Shown here one piece after another: positions 46,500 through 54,626 of a stretch of DNA of 64,000 bases. This DNA comes from Rubripirellula amarantea (GTDB lineage Bacteria > Planctomycetota > Planctomycetia > Pirellulales > Pirellulaceae): positions 2,418,001-2,482,000 of the forward strand of contig NZ_SJPI01000001.1 in NCBI RefSeq assembly GCF_007859865.1, given 5' to 3'. Below the pieces are notes generated by a model. It was not told the DNA's origin. It worked only from the letters and a program-made list of their open reading frames with translations, and did not search any database. The stretch's first letter is position 1. The number at the start of each line of letters is the position of its first letter. A program made the translations under genes and the position numbers.

Positions 46500-47315
46500 G
46501 TGATTTCTTTGACTCAAGCTGACACATTGAACGACTCCATGGCACCGGACGAATCGAACCCCGACGAACTGCCGGTTGACGCCGACGAAACGGCCGCAGC
46601 CGAAGAGGCCGTAGTGGCTCAACAGGACGCCGAAGATGTGGATGCACCCGCATCCAAGCCTGCTCCACCCCCGGCCGCGCCTCCGCCTGCTGCACAATCC
46701 GTTGCAGTCGAAGAGCCAAAGGACACGGTTCGTCCTATCAAGCTCGACGGTAGCCCCGACATGGGCGAAGCTCCGGCGATGGATTGGTACATCTTGAAGG
46801 TCGCGTTCAATCGCGAAGACTCAATTGCAGATGCCCTTCGCAAAAAAGTGAAGATGGAAGGCATGGGCGAGTACTTCGGCGAAATTGTCGTTCCTACCGA
46901 AGATGTTGCCACGTTCACGCGAGACGGCAAACGACGGATTACCAAACGCAAACTTTTGCCTGGCTACATCATGGTCAATATGTTGATCAACGATGACACA
47001 TGGTTCTTGGTTCGCGAAACCGGTGGTATCAGCGATTTCACTGGTGCGGCGGGTAAGCCAATGCCCATGGAGCCATCAGACATCGATCGCTTTATTAATC
47101 GTCCGATTGATGAGGATGAAGAAGAAGCACCGATCAAGATCGGCATTCCGTTCAAGGTCGGTGACCGCGTACGCGTCAAGGAAGGTAATTTCGAAAACCA
47201 AGAGGGCGATGTGGATACCGTGGATGAAGCCAATGGCCGCATCACCGTGATCATCAATATTTTCGGCCGCAGTGTTCCGATGGAACTCGATCACTGGCAA
47301 GTCGAACCCCTGTAA
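46500..47315 (+). CDS. nusG: Transcription termination/antitermination factor NusG with long N-terminal extension
   Basis: 271 residues from a GTG at 46500; an ATG at 46539 (MAPDESNPDE) would shorten it by 13. The NGN domain begins only near residue 94 (DWYILKVAFNREDSIADAL) and contains KRKLLPGYIMVNM and WFLVRETGGISDFTG. The C-terminal KOW domain reads FKVGDRVRVKEGNFENQEGDVD...GRITVIINIFGRSVPMEL and ends WQVEPL. Typical NusG is about 180 residues; here about 90 residues are added, acidic at first (DADETAAAEEAVV) and then Ala/Pro-rich (SKPAPPPAAPPPAAQ). NusG joins RNA polymerase to the ribosome or Rho; the added disordered region might alter such contacts. Confidence 0.96.
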   Translation: MISLTQADTLNDSMAPDESNPDELPVDADETAAAEEAVVAQQDAEDVDAPASKPAPPPAAPPPAAQSVAVEEPKDTVRPIKLDGSPDMGEAPAMDWYILKVAFNREDSIADALRKKVKMEGMGEYFGEIVVPTEDVATFTRDGKRRITKRKLLPGYIMVNMLINDDTWFLVRETGGISDFTGAAGKPMPMEPSDIDRFINRPIDEDEEEAPIKIGIPFKVGDRVRVKEGNFENQEGDVDTVDEANGRITVIINIFGRSVPMELDHWQVEPL

Positions 47316-47420
47316 CGAGAATTCGGATGTAAGGTGTTCGGTTGGAAAACCAAACCGTTACCAACGCATCGCTTCCTCCTGAATCTAATTCCTACAACCT
47401 AACTCCTAAAACCAACTTCA

Positions 47421-47846
47421 ATGGCTAAACAAGTTTCCGGCGTTGCCAAGTTTCAAATTCCTGGTGGCGCAGCGACCCCCGCTCCTCCCGTCGGTACCGC
47501 ACTGGGTAAGTATGGTGTGAACCTTGGGCAATTCGTATCCGCATTCAACGACCGCACCAAGGAATACAACGGCACGCCGATTCCTGTGATCGTGACGGTC
47601 TACAATGACCGTAGCTTCGAGTTTGTCACCAAGAGCCCGCCTGCTGCTTCGATGCTTAAAGCAGCCGCCAACATCGCCAAAGGCAGTGGCGTTCCTAACA
47701 AGAACAAGGTCGGCACCGTCACTCGCGCTCAATGTGAAGAAATCGCCACCAAAAAGATGGCTGACTTGAATGCACGCAGCATGGATCAGGCTGTATTGAT
47801 GATCGAAGGGACAGCCCGCAGCATGGGGCTGGTTGTCGAAGGCTAG
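47421..47846 (+). CDS. rplK: 50S ribosomal protein L11
   Basis: 141 residues, normal length. L11 forms the stalk base with 23S rRNA helices 43-44 and contacts EF-G and RelA. Blocks: [22 protein letters not shown] near the start, split by normal spacing from [19 protein letters not shown], then [18 protein letters not shown], and the end [20 protein letters not shown]. It follows nusG by 105 bp. Usually rplA follows directly; here the next gene is on the opposite strand, so rplA-rplJ-rplL must lie elsewhere. Confidence 0.98.
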   Translation: MAKQVSGVAKFQIPGGAATPAPPVGTALGKYGVNLGQFVSAFNDRTKEYNGTPIPVIVTVYNDRSFEFVTKSPPAASMLKAAANIAKGSGVPNKNKVGTVTRAQCEEIATKKMADLNARSMDQAVLMIEGTARSMGLVVEG

Positions 47847-47892
47847 TCATTGCGGCTAGTCGCGATGGTCATCGGCAAATGCAAGCTGAGCT

Positions 47893-50151
47893 TTAAACGC
47901 TCGGCACGTTCTCGGGAACCGTACGCGGTTGTTGCATCACTTGCCATGCTTTTTCTGCCCAGCGGAGATCTTCTCCGCTGGCCGCGCCTTGGCCGTACAC
48001 GATGCGGTTGTAGCACTCGATCACTTGGGTCGAGGATTCCGAAAGCTGCGGAAACGTGTGTTGGACTCTTCGAAGAAATTCGCTCGGAGTTTCGCCTTTT
48101 CGTCGAGGTAGGCCCGCTTCACGACACCAAGCGTCCATGGCCGAGAAGGTGATCAGTATCGCTCGCTTCGAATCAGACGGATTCATTGTAGGTTTGCGAT
48201 AAGCTGAAAACGGTCGTGGCGGCGCGGTACTGACGAGGTCCAGGAACTCGTCCGTGTCTTCGGATAGCCCTTCGCTAGTGCGATCAAAGAGGCGTCGCAG
48301 CATCTCGGCGATCATATGTCGGTTAAACCATACGTAAGCGGCGACGACTCCGACCAAGATAAGCACAATCAAGCTTTTGATCATCGCTGCAATGCCTGGC
48401 AGTTGGTTCGCCAGAGATTCGACCGGATTGGCAGTCGGTTGCTTGGGTGAGGAGTTTTCAGTTGCCGCAGGATCACGGCTCTTGGATTCAGCCGATTGAG
48501 ATTCGTTGGGACTCTTCTCGCCTGATTCGCGTGGCGTTGCATCAGCCTCGGATGATTCTTGCTTCGACGATTGGGATTGAGATTGGTTTGCGTCAGTTTG
48601 ATCGGGGGACTTGTTAGGCTTCTGGTCGCCAGCTTCTTGGGACGGCGACTGTGGTGAATTGTCTTGCTTCTGATTTTGGCTCTTGGGCTGCGGCGTATTC
48701 GATTCAGTTTTATCCGATGAGGATTCGGCTGGTGAAGGTTCACCCGATGGCGATTTGTCTGCGGACGATTTATCTGCGGAGGATTCTTTAGCGGGCGATT
48801 GGTTTGAGGACGTTTGGGCTGGCGGCTGCGGTTGAGATTGGTTTTGCTCCGGACCACTAGACTTTGACGTTTCTGGTGTTGTCTTTCCAGGTTGTGATTG
48901 ATTGGGTTGTGATTGATTGGGTTGTGATTGATTGGGTTGTGATTGATTGGGTTGTGATTGATTTGGTTGTGATTGATTTGGTTGTGATTGATTTGGTTGC
49001 GATTGATTGGGTTGCGATTGATTGGGTTGCGATTGATTGGGTTGCGAATTTCCCTTCTGTTCGCCGCCGGATTCTTTGCCCCCTTCCCCCGGATTTTGCT
49101 TGCCGCCCTGCTGTTTTCCGGACGCGCCCGTTTCTTTGTCGCCATCGCCAACATCGCCAGCTTCAGCTCCCCTCTCGGCGGTGAGACTGCCGATTTCTTT
49201 TTCTTTGTCGGATTGGTCGCCCCGAGTTGAAGCCGCGTTTTGACCGGCCTTATCGGCCCCGTCCTTGCCCCATCCGGATTGACTGGCAACCGTATCGCCC
49301 GGCGAATCAAGAAATGCGGGAAGTTCGAACGATGCCAGTAATTGTCCAGGCACGGGAACCAGGTAAGCCGTTCCCAGGATCAACGCGATCACGGCCATTC
49401 CGCCCGCGATCCAACCGACCGAAACCTGCTGAGGCATATCCGCCCCGCGTTGGCGAAGGTATCGACGCAAACCTAAGAAGCTTGTGGTGACCAGCAAAGC
49501 GAGAGCAGCAAAGAGATACGTGGCGAGCAACCATTGAGCTCGCGACCATGTGGAAGAACCGCCTCGAAGGAAGAACTGCCCGAGACCATAAAGAGGTAAT
49601 GCAGCGAGTGCCAAATACAACACGCTGCGGCCGGGTTGGCCAGACTTAATTTTTCGAGATGCCGACTCAACGAGTGATTGATCCGCTTTGTCAATGATTG
49701 GTTCTTTGCGATCGGCTTCCTTCGACGTTTGCATGAACAGGCGACCTGAGTCGATTAGGCCCTGGTCGCTCGAATCAGCTTCCTCATCAATAAGCGTGCA
49801 ATCGCGAACGACCCAATCCGACAGGTATGCGATCACCGCGAGTAGGATGATTGATGCCAAGGGCGAATTGACGAACCGCATCATGGACAAAAACGAGACC
49901 GCACCTAAGACAACCGCGTAGCCAAGCGAGTAAGTGCGATCCTTTTCGATTGCGACTCTAGCGATGCCCACGGTTCCAAGTGTGAACATGAGAATTGTCC
50001 ACGAAACTCGCGTTGGTTGTCCGCCGCGATAGATGACCAACATCAAGAAGTTGGCCAGGCTGCTAATCATCAGATAGATCAGCAGAGGAGCCAAGGCGAT
50101 GACAACGTAGTCGGTCGTTGTCTTGCTGCGACGCGACGTTAGCGGAGGCAT
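47893..50151 (-). CDS. Membrane protein with DUF4129 C-terminus and a SQPNQ repeat region
   Basis: 752 residues. The first 290 residues hold about eight hydrophobic segments in two groups (VVIALAPLLIYLMISSLANF onward; then RSVLYLALAALPLYGLGQFF). Residues about 300-585 are a long hydrophilic, low-complexity region rich in Ser, Gln, Asn, Pro, Lys, including ten copies of SQPNQ. Another membrane segment (IAAMIKSLIVLILVGVVAAYVWF) is followed by a DUF4129 domain (AMDAWCREAGLPRRKGETPSEFLRRV, VIECYNRIVYGQG). DUF4129 is often found with transglutaminase-like and MoxR/vWA-type proteins. The role is unknown. It lies 22 bp downstream of a small GYF-type protein gene and converges on rplK. Confidence 0.88.
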   Translation of the reverse strand: MPPLTSRRSKTTTDYVVIALAPLLIYLMISSLANFLMLVIYRGGQPTRVSWTILMFTLGTVGIARVAIEKDRTYSLGYAVVLGAVSFLSMMRFVNSPLASIILLAVIAYLSDWVVRDCTLIDEEADSSDQGLIDSGRLFMQTSKEADRKEPIIDKADQSLVESASRKIKSGQPGRSVLYLALAALPLYGLGQFFLRGGSSTWSRAQWLLATYLFAALALLVTTSFLGLRRYLRQRGADMPQQVSVGWIAGGMAVIALILGTAYLVPVPGQLLASFELPAFLDSPGDTVASQSGWGKDGADKAGQNAASTRGDQSDKEKEIGSLTAERGAEAGDVGDGDKETGASGKQQGGKQNPGEGGKESGGEQKGNSQPNQSQPNQSQPNQSQPNQSQPNQSQPNQSQPNQSQPNQSQPNQSQPNQSQPGKTTPETSKSSGPEQNQSQPQPPAQTSSNQSPAKESSADKSSADKSPSGEPSPAESSSDKTESNTPQPKSQNQKQDNSPQSPSQEAGDQKPNKSPDQTDANQSQSQSSKQESSEADATPRESGEKSPNESQSAESKSRDPAATENSSPKQPTANPVESLANQLPGIAAMIKSLIVLILVGVVAAYVWFNRHMIAEMLRRLFDRTSEGLSEDTDEFLDLVSTAPPRPFSAYRKPTMNPSDSKRAILITFSAMDAWCREAGLPRRKGETPSEFLRRVQHTFPQLSESSTQVIECYNRIVYGQGAASGEDLRWAEKAWQVMQQPRTVPENVPSV
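48891..49047 (-). repeat. 15-bp tandem repeat, ten copies plus a part, inside the DUF4129 gene
   Basis: On the given strand the unit is GTTGTGATTGATTGG with two variants (GATTTG, and GTTGCG) clustered in blocks of four, three and three, which shows recent duplication. It encodes SQPNQ on the minus strand. Reading frames in other phases stay open through it and should not be taken as genes. Confidence 0.95.
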
Positions 50152-50173
50152 CGTCGCCTTGGTTTGAAAAGGA

Positions 50174-50401
50174 TCATGCGCTTTCTTCGCTTCCAGGATG
50201 CGATTTCTTCCATCGGTTCATCGCCGGTCCAATGCTGCTCATCGGCACCCACTTGCCTTTTGTCTTCATGCTCTGCAGCAAGGTTTCAGGCACTATCTTA
50301 CCTTGATCGATTCGCAGCAGCAGATCTGCTTCAGAAATTGGCCCGACGCGCCGGCCTTTTCGAAGCCATCCCGTGCACATGTAGTACCATCCCGAACTCA
50401 T
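50174..50401 (-). CDS. Small GYF_2-type domain protein
   Basis: 75 residues. Pattern W-YYM...G-RRVGPISEADLLLRIDQGKIVPETLLQSMKTKGKWVPMSS, quoted here in parts: SGWYYMCTGWLRKG, RRVGPISEADLLLRIDQG, KIVPETLLQ. This is the bacterial GYF_2 module (Tyr/Trp pair, GPIS, one-turn TL...W), which binds proline-rich sequences or sits beside membrane domains. It is short and lacks a membrane segment. It is the first gene of a two-gene unit with the DUF4129 membrane protein (22-bp gap), whose Pro-containing SQPNQ stretch could be a ligand; that is inference. Confidence 0.82.
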   Translation of the reverse strand: MSSGWYYMCTGWLRKGRRVGPISEADLLLRIDQGKIVPETLLQSMKTKGKWVPMSSIGPAMNRWKKSHPGSEESA

Positions 50402-50714
50402 CGCGTTACTCCCGAAAAGCAGATTTCGTGACGGTCAACTTTGTGAGCCACGTTGCCTAGGTTCATCCGAGGCGCAACGAGTCAAAGTGCATCCTGCGCA
50501 AATAGAAGCTAACCGTCCTGGAATGTGATAACGATTGCGTGTTTCGCAAGAACCATCGGGCGGTGAGCCTGATCGTCAAGGAGCACCAATCGCCAACATC
50601 CATTGTAATGTTGTTGTGAGCGACGGTGATAGAGAAATGAGGGGGCGTTGTTTCACGAAGTGCGTGGCCGAATTTTTGCCTTTCCGCCCGGTAGAGGGCC
50701 CGGGGAAATGGTGG
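50402..50714. other. Non-coding stretch
   Basis: 313 bp between the GYF gene start and the 3' end of the next minus-strand gene. No gene, tRNA or T-run hairpin seen. Confidence 0.4.
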
Positions 50715-51509
50715 TTACCAGCGGCCGGAATGCCGGTCGGAATCGACGATTCGCCTGGCCTCGGCACTGATGCCGTAGGGTAGGTTTGGCTGGTTTAGCT
50801 CCATAAAAACCGTGTATTTCTGATGCACAGCATCCGAATAGACGACCGGTGCGTGAGTGAGTCGTAGGAAGTGCATGGGCCGCCCGTTCCATCGTTTTGT
50901 GTAAACGCCAGCCTCAAGCGTTGGCTCACTTTGCAGGCCGTAGTCACGAGTAACGATTTGTACCATTTTCGATGGGTCGCCCGTGAACCCATGAACCGTC
51001 AAACGTTGAAGTTTTCCTCTTGAATCGAAGTAATACGTGATGGTTCCTGCCAAGTCATCAGCTCGCGTTCCCGTGACCACAGGTACGCGAAGTCCTTCGA
51101 GGTTCAGATCCGCAAGCACCGTACTGACGCGGGCAAAGTGACTTAAGACCCAACTGGGTGAAATGTCGAATCGCATCACTTGCCGCAAGTCGTCGACTTG
51201 GATGCCGGCTAGCTTCGGTGTTGCTTCAACATCTTGCGGAATCGCTCCGAGCTTTCGAGCTAAGTCTTCGTCGTAGCGGAACTGCCGGGAGTCGATCTTG
51301 CGAAGCTTCTCGACTTCATGGTGGGCGTGGTTGCCATAACCAACCATGGTCGTTCGCGATTGCCCGTTTTCATCAACGGTAACGCTTTCAACTTGAACCG
51401 TGTTCGATAGTCGCCCTAGTGTGCTGCGACCGAGGTCAGTCTCGGACGCGATGTAAGGCGTGCCCGCGGCGGCGGCGAGTAAAGCGGCGAGATGAGTTTT
51501 ACGGAACAT
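50715..51509 (-). CDS. Exported or membrane-tethered planctomycete protein of unknown function
   Basis: 264 residues. The N-terminus MFRKTHLAALLAAAAGTPYIAS is a short signal or anchor. The rest has no recognisable catalytic pattern: an acidic/basic helical part (HHEVEKLRKIDSRQFRYDED), then a beta-rich part (VLADLNLEGLRVPVVTGTRAD, GTITYYFDSRGKLQRLTVHGF, YGLQSEPTLEAGVYTKRWNG). Homologues of this layout are, to my knowledge, limited to Planctomycetes. It stands alone and is divergent from the methyltransferase gene. Confidence 0.82.
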   Translation of the reverse strand: MFRKTHLAALLAAAAGTPYIASETDLGRSTLGRLSNTVQVESVTVDENGQSRTTMVGYGNHAHHEVEKLRKIDSRQFRYDEDLARKLGAIPQDVEATPKLAGIQVDDLRQVMRFDISPSWVLSHFARVSTVLADLNLEGLRVPVVTGTRADDLAGTITYYFDSRGKLQRLTVHGFTGDPSKMVQIVTRDYGLQSEPTLEAGVYTKRWNGRPMHFLRLTHAPVVYSDAVHQKYTVFMELNQPNLPYGISAEARRIVDSDRHSGRW

Positions 51510-51666
51510 GCTCTAGTTATCGTCACTCGCGCCGCTGGTGATCGTTTGATTTTCCAGCAAGCATGTTGCCGGAACAACCGATGCTATCGAACGAGGGCGG
51601 TACCCGTTTACAATCGGCTCGATCTGTCCTTGTCAGCGCAATCCTCACCATCAGCATATTTGCTTC

Positions 51667-52992
51667 ATGCCTTCTGTCGAACAGTCCAGCGAATTTGAAC
51701 CTAGCGAATTCGAAGCCGGTGAATTCGAAGCCAGTGGATTCGAAGCCAGTGGATTCCGCAGTCGGGAATTCAGTGATGTCGTTCGCGATCTGACAACTTC
51801 TGACGCGTCTAGCGTTGCGAAAGAAAACGATTTGCGAACTCGATATGGTCCGTACTGGGCGCGCGTATTGTGCGACGTCGCATCAGCACAACCGAAGTCA
51901 ATCAAAAAGTTCCCAGCACTTGCCCAGTCGGATTCTGTTTGTTGGGCTACGACGCGTTCGATTCAGCAGGCCACGTCATGGCAGGTTGCAATGATGAAGG
52001 CGAAATGGCTTGGTGACCGCAAAGTTTATGATTTGTGCTGTGGTTGTGGCGGCGATGCGTGCGCGATCGCCACTCGAGGTGACGTGGTTGCTGTGGATCG
52101 TGACCGCTTATTGGTGGAGTTTGCCCAAGCAAATCTTCGACGTTTGGCACCTTCGCATTCTGCGATAGTCCAACACGGTGACGTAGAAAAGATTTCGTTG
52201 CCTTCGGATGTGGCAGTTCACATTGATCCCGATCGGCGAACCATCGAAAACCAATCCAGCACGCGAACGGTTTCCGCGGACCATTTCCAACCCTCTTGGT
52301 CGTTCGTTCGGCGGCTGATGCTTGCGCAGCCATCAACGATCGTAAAGGTAGCTCCCGCGACGCAGGTTCAAGATGACGAAGTATCGCAAGCGATGCATCG
52401 TTGCTGGATTTCGCTATCGGGCAGCGTTCGAGAACAAGTATTGCTCGCTGGCGAATCCATCGAGGTCGCTGGTTTGAAACGCGGGTCATGTTCAGCAATT
52501 TCGATATCCGCCGATGGCGCGTCGCATCGGTTTGAGCCGAGATGTCAGGAAGTCGGCGGCGTGAAGTATGCGTCGAAGCCCCTGGTTTGGTTGATTGATC
52601 CCGATGCAGCAGTGCGCGCGGCCATGCTGACGGAAGCTTTCGCACGCCAACATGAACTGGCGGTGCTGGGCCAGTTTTCTGGCTTCCTGACTAGCGATGC
52701 GAGCAGCCTTCCGTCGGACGTACGTGCGATGGCAATTACTGGCGAAGTGTTATGGATCGGTTCGGCTGATGACCGGAAATTACGTCGCGAATTGCGAGCT
52801 CATGATTGGTTTCCGCAAACCATCAAGTGTCGTGGAGTGCAACAGGATCCGGCTCAACTGGTTCGTCGTTATCGCGAGTGTGGATCGCATCCGGTGACGT
52901 TGTGGATCGGCAAACAAGGTAAACGGGTTTACGCCGCGATTACCGATGAAGTTTCAGCGATCCGTCCCTCGGACGATCGTCTTGGCAGTTGA
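51667..52992 (+). CDS. Class I SAM-dependent methyltransferase with THUMP-like C-terminal domain
   Basis: 441 residues, cytoplasmic. Residues 8-33 are a repeat of F-E pentapeptides (SEFEP/SEFEA/GEFEA/SGFEA). The SAM site is KVYDLCCGCGGDACAIA followed by the acidic strand end VVAVDRD; a later VHIDPDRR stands where related proteins have DPARR. The last 80 residues match the THUMP-like domain (GEVLWIGSADDRKLRRELRAH, HPVTLWIGKQGKRVYAAI). The family is thought to act on RNA, substrate unknown. Its 3' end overlaps the convergent C25-peptidase gene by 39 bp, both frames being clearly real. Confidence 0.9.
   Translation: MPSVEQSSEFEPSEFEAGEFEASGFEASGFRSREFSDVVRDLTTSDASSVAKENDLRTRYGPYWARVLCDVASAQPKSIKKFPALAQSDSVCWATTRSIQQATSWQVAMMKAKWLGDRKVYDLCCGCGGDACAIATRGDVVAVDRDRLLVEFAQANLRRLAPSHSAIVQHGDVEKISLPSDVAVHIDPDRRTIENQSSTRTVSADHFQPSWSFVRRLMLAQPSTIVKVAPATQVQDDEVSQAMHRCWISLSGSVREQVLLAGESIEVAGLKRGSCSAISISADGASHRFEPRCQEVGGVKYASKPLVWLIDPDAAVRAAMLTEAFARQHELAVLGQFSGFLTSDASSLPSDVRAMAITGEVLWIGSADDRKLRRELRAHDWFPQTIKCRGVQQDPAQLVRRYRECGSHPVTLWIGKQGKRVYAAITDEVSAIRPSDDRLGS
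51688..51762 (+). repeat. Degenerate 15-bp tandem repeat, five copies, at the start of the methyltransferase gene
   Basis: Units such as AGCGAATTCGAAGCC, GGTGAATTCGAAGCC and AGTGGATTCGAAGCC follow each other with increasing divergence at both ends. They encode a Phe/Glu-rich pentapeptide series before the folded domain. Confidence 0.88.
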
Positions 52993-54501
52993 TGACGCCC
53001 AGCCTTGTTTTCCTTCCACATGTGCTCGAATCACAAGGGGACCGCTGAAGTTTGCAGGCGGGGTTAACGACACCAGCCGATCGGTACCCTGCTGCACTTC
53101 GGCTTTGACGAGTTCAACACTTCGTTCGTTGGCGTCTCCATCGACGACTGAGCCAAGCGGATGTTCGAGAAGCAAATGCAGGGTACCGTCGATGGAACTA
53201 TTGATCAACGTCTCGATTGTGCTTCCGTAATCATACCCCGGACCTACCTCAATCTTCACGTCGGACGGATGTTGAAGTGCTAATGTCGGGTCACCAATTA
53301 GGTTGTAAAGTTGGCTGTGTTCAATGCGCTCTTTCGCCAAGTCCGAACCTGCGGGACTGACCATAGCGGCCATCGCATCGATCATCATGCGTGCACCGGA
53401 CTGGTCAGGGTTGGTTGCCAAACGCATGCTTTGAACGGATGCAAGCCAAGCATCACCGAGTCGTTCTTGTTTCTGGGTGTAAACCGAGTCGATCAAACCC
53501 ACCGCCGCCGTTGTATTTCCATAGGGCATCGTCACGCGGCATCCCGAGATAACGCCAATGGGACCACCGGGCCGCAACCACATGCGTTCGGCAATCGAAT
53601 CCTCGCTCGCGTCGATCGCTCCGGTGTAGCACGCCAGCAACAGTGCGATGGGCCAGCGTCCCGGTTCGGTTTGAAGTTTTGCGGCGCTGTTACGATCGAG
53701 TACGGGTTCGCGATTGGAAGTTTGTCCCGCTGGGACTTCGCGTTGGGCAACGTGATCCAAGTGAGTCACTTGGCCATGGCCGGCGTAAACCCAAAACCGC
53801 GAACCTGCGCGATAGTCGTTCAGAACCGTATCGGTAAAGCTTGCATTCTTGGGGAAGAACGCGTGACCCGGACTCGCAAATCGAACTCGCGTATTCGTGG
53901 ATGTTGGCAGCACGCCGGTCACGATCGAACGAGTGACGGATTCGATGGTTGCGTCGACCAGTGCGCCGAACCCACCAACGCCGCCGATTAATTGGACATC
54001 ATTTCGCCAAGTGCCAAAGTCTTGGCATGTTTCGTAGCAAATGACCTTCTCGATAAAGGCTTGAAGCTGTGATTCGTCATCCACGGGCAATCGACCAACC
54101 GCGACATCGGGCGTACCGTCTTGGTCAAGGTCGCCATAAGGCAGATCGGTCGCGAGCGTAGGCGTAGATCGCCAAGCGGCAGTGACGGTCGTTGGCCGGT
54201 AGTGGATTGGAACTTGTGAGTTCAGATTCGTTGGCACTCCGATCGTAGGAGCGTCCCCGACCAACATCACGTACTTCGTCGAATGATCTGCTACCGATGC
54301 GATGGCTCGCAGTGTTTCCATCGAATCAGACATCGGAGCGATGACGACGCTTCGAATACCCTGGTCGTTGCGATAGGTCAGCCAGGGTTGCAGTGATTCT
54401 TGAAAACGCGGTGGGCAAACGACGACAACCTCAGCGGCAACGCAAAGTCGTGGTGTCGCGAGCAGCAGTAAAATGGCAGTTAAAGTCAATCGAATATTCA
54501 T
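52954..54501 (-). CDS. Secreted gingipain-like (family C25) cysteine peptidase
   Basis: 515 residues from the ATG at 54501 (MNIRLTLTAILLLL); another ATG at 54510 is possible. A signal peptide ends near CVAA-EVV. The C25/clan CD catalytic pair is visible (numbering from 54510): H245 in WVYAGHGQ and C294 in LLLACYTGAID, with the hydrophobic strands before each as in gingipains. DLPYGDLDQDGTPDVAVGR is the usual calcium-binding-like strand before the second subdomain, and LYNLIGDPTLAL closes the domain. An Ig-like C-terminal domain follows (LVKAEVQQGTDRLVSLTPP). Gingipain-type enzymes cut after Arg or Lys; specificity here is unknown. The C-terminus lacks an obvious sorting signal. Confidence 0.9.
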   Translation of the reverse strand: MNIRLTLTAILLLLATPRLCVAAEVVVVCPPRFQESLQPWLTYRNDQGIRSVVIAPMSDSMETLRAIASVADHSTKYVMLVGDAPTIGVPTNLNSQVPIHYRPTTVTAAWRSTPTLATDLPYGDLDQDGTPDVAVGRLPVDDESQLQAFIEKVICYETCQDFGTWRNDVQLIGGVGGFGALVDATIESVTRSIVTGVLPTSTNTRVRFASPGHAFFPKNASFTDTVLNDYRAGSRFWVYAGHGQVTHLDHVAQREVPAGQTSNREPVLDRNSAAKLQTEPGRWPIALLLACYTGAIDASEDSIAERMWLRPGGPIGVISGCRVTMPYGNTTAAVGLIDSVYTQKQERLGDAWLASVQSMRLATNPDQSGARMMIDAMAAMVSPAGSDLAKERIEHSQLYNLIGDPTLALQHPSDVKIEVGPGYDYGSTIETLINSSIDGTLHLLLEHPLGSVVDGDANERSVELVKAEVQQGTDRLVSLTPPANFSGPLVIRAHVEGKQGWASSTAKTIVRGTDR

Positions 54502-54626
54502 GGCAACCATTTCCGCAGGCTAACGTTGATGCCCTTGCAGCGTCAAATCCATCTTGTGCTGTTGCCCCCGGGTTAGCTATCGCAGCACAGAGGATTTAGC
54601 TTTCCAGGTTTAGGAAGATTCCGCAG

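Noticed and set aside
48381-49310. A 309-codon minus-strand frame and three plus-strand frames across the SQPNQ repeat
   Set aside because: A 15-bp repeat without stops keeps every phase open; only the DUF4129 frame continues into recognisable domains.
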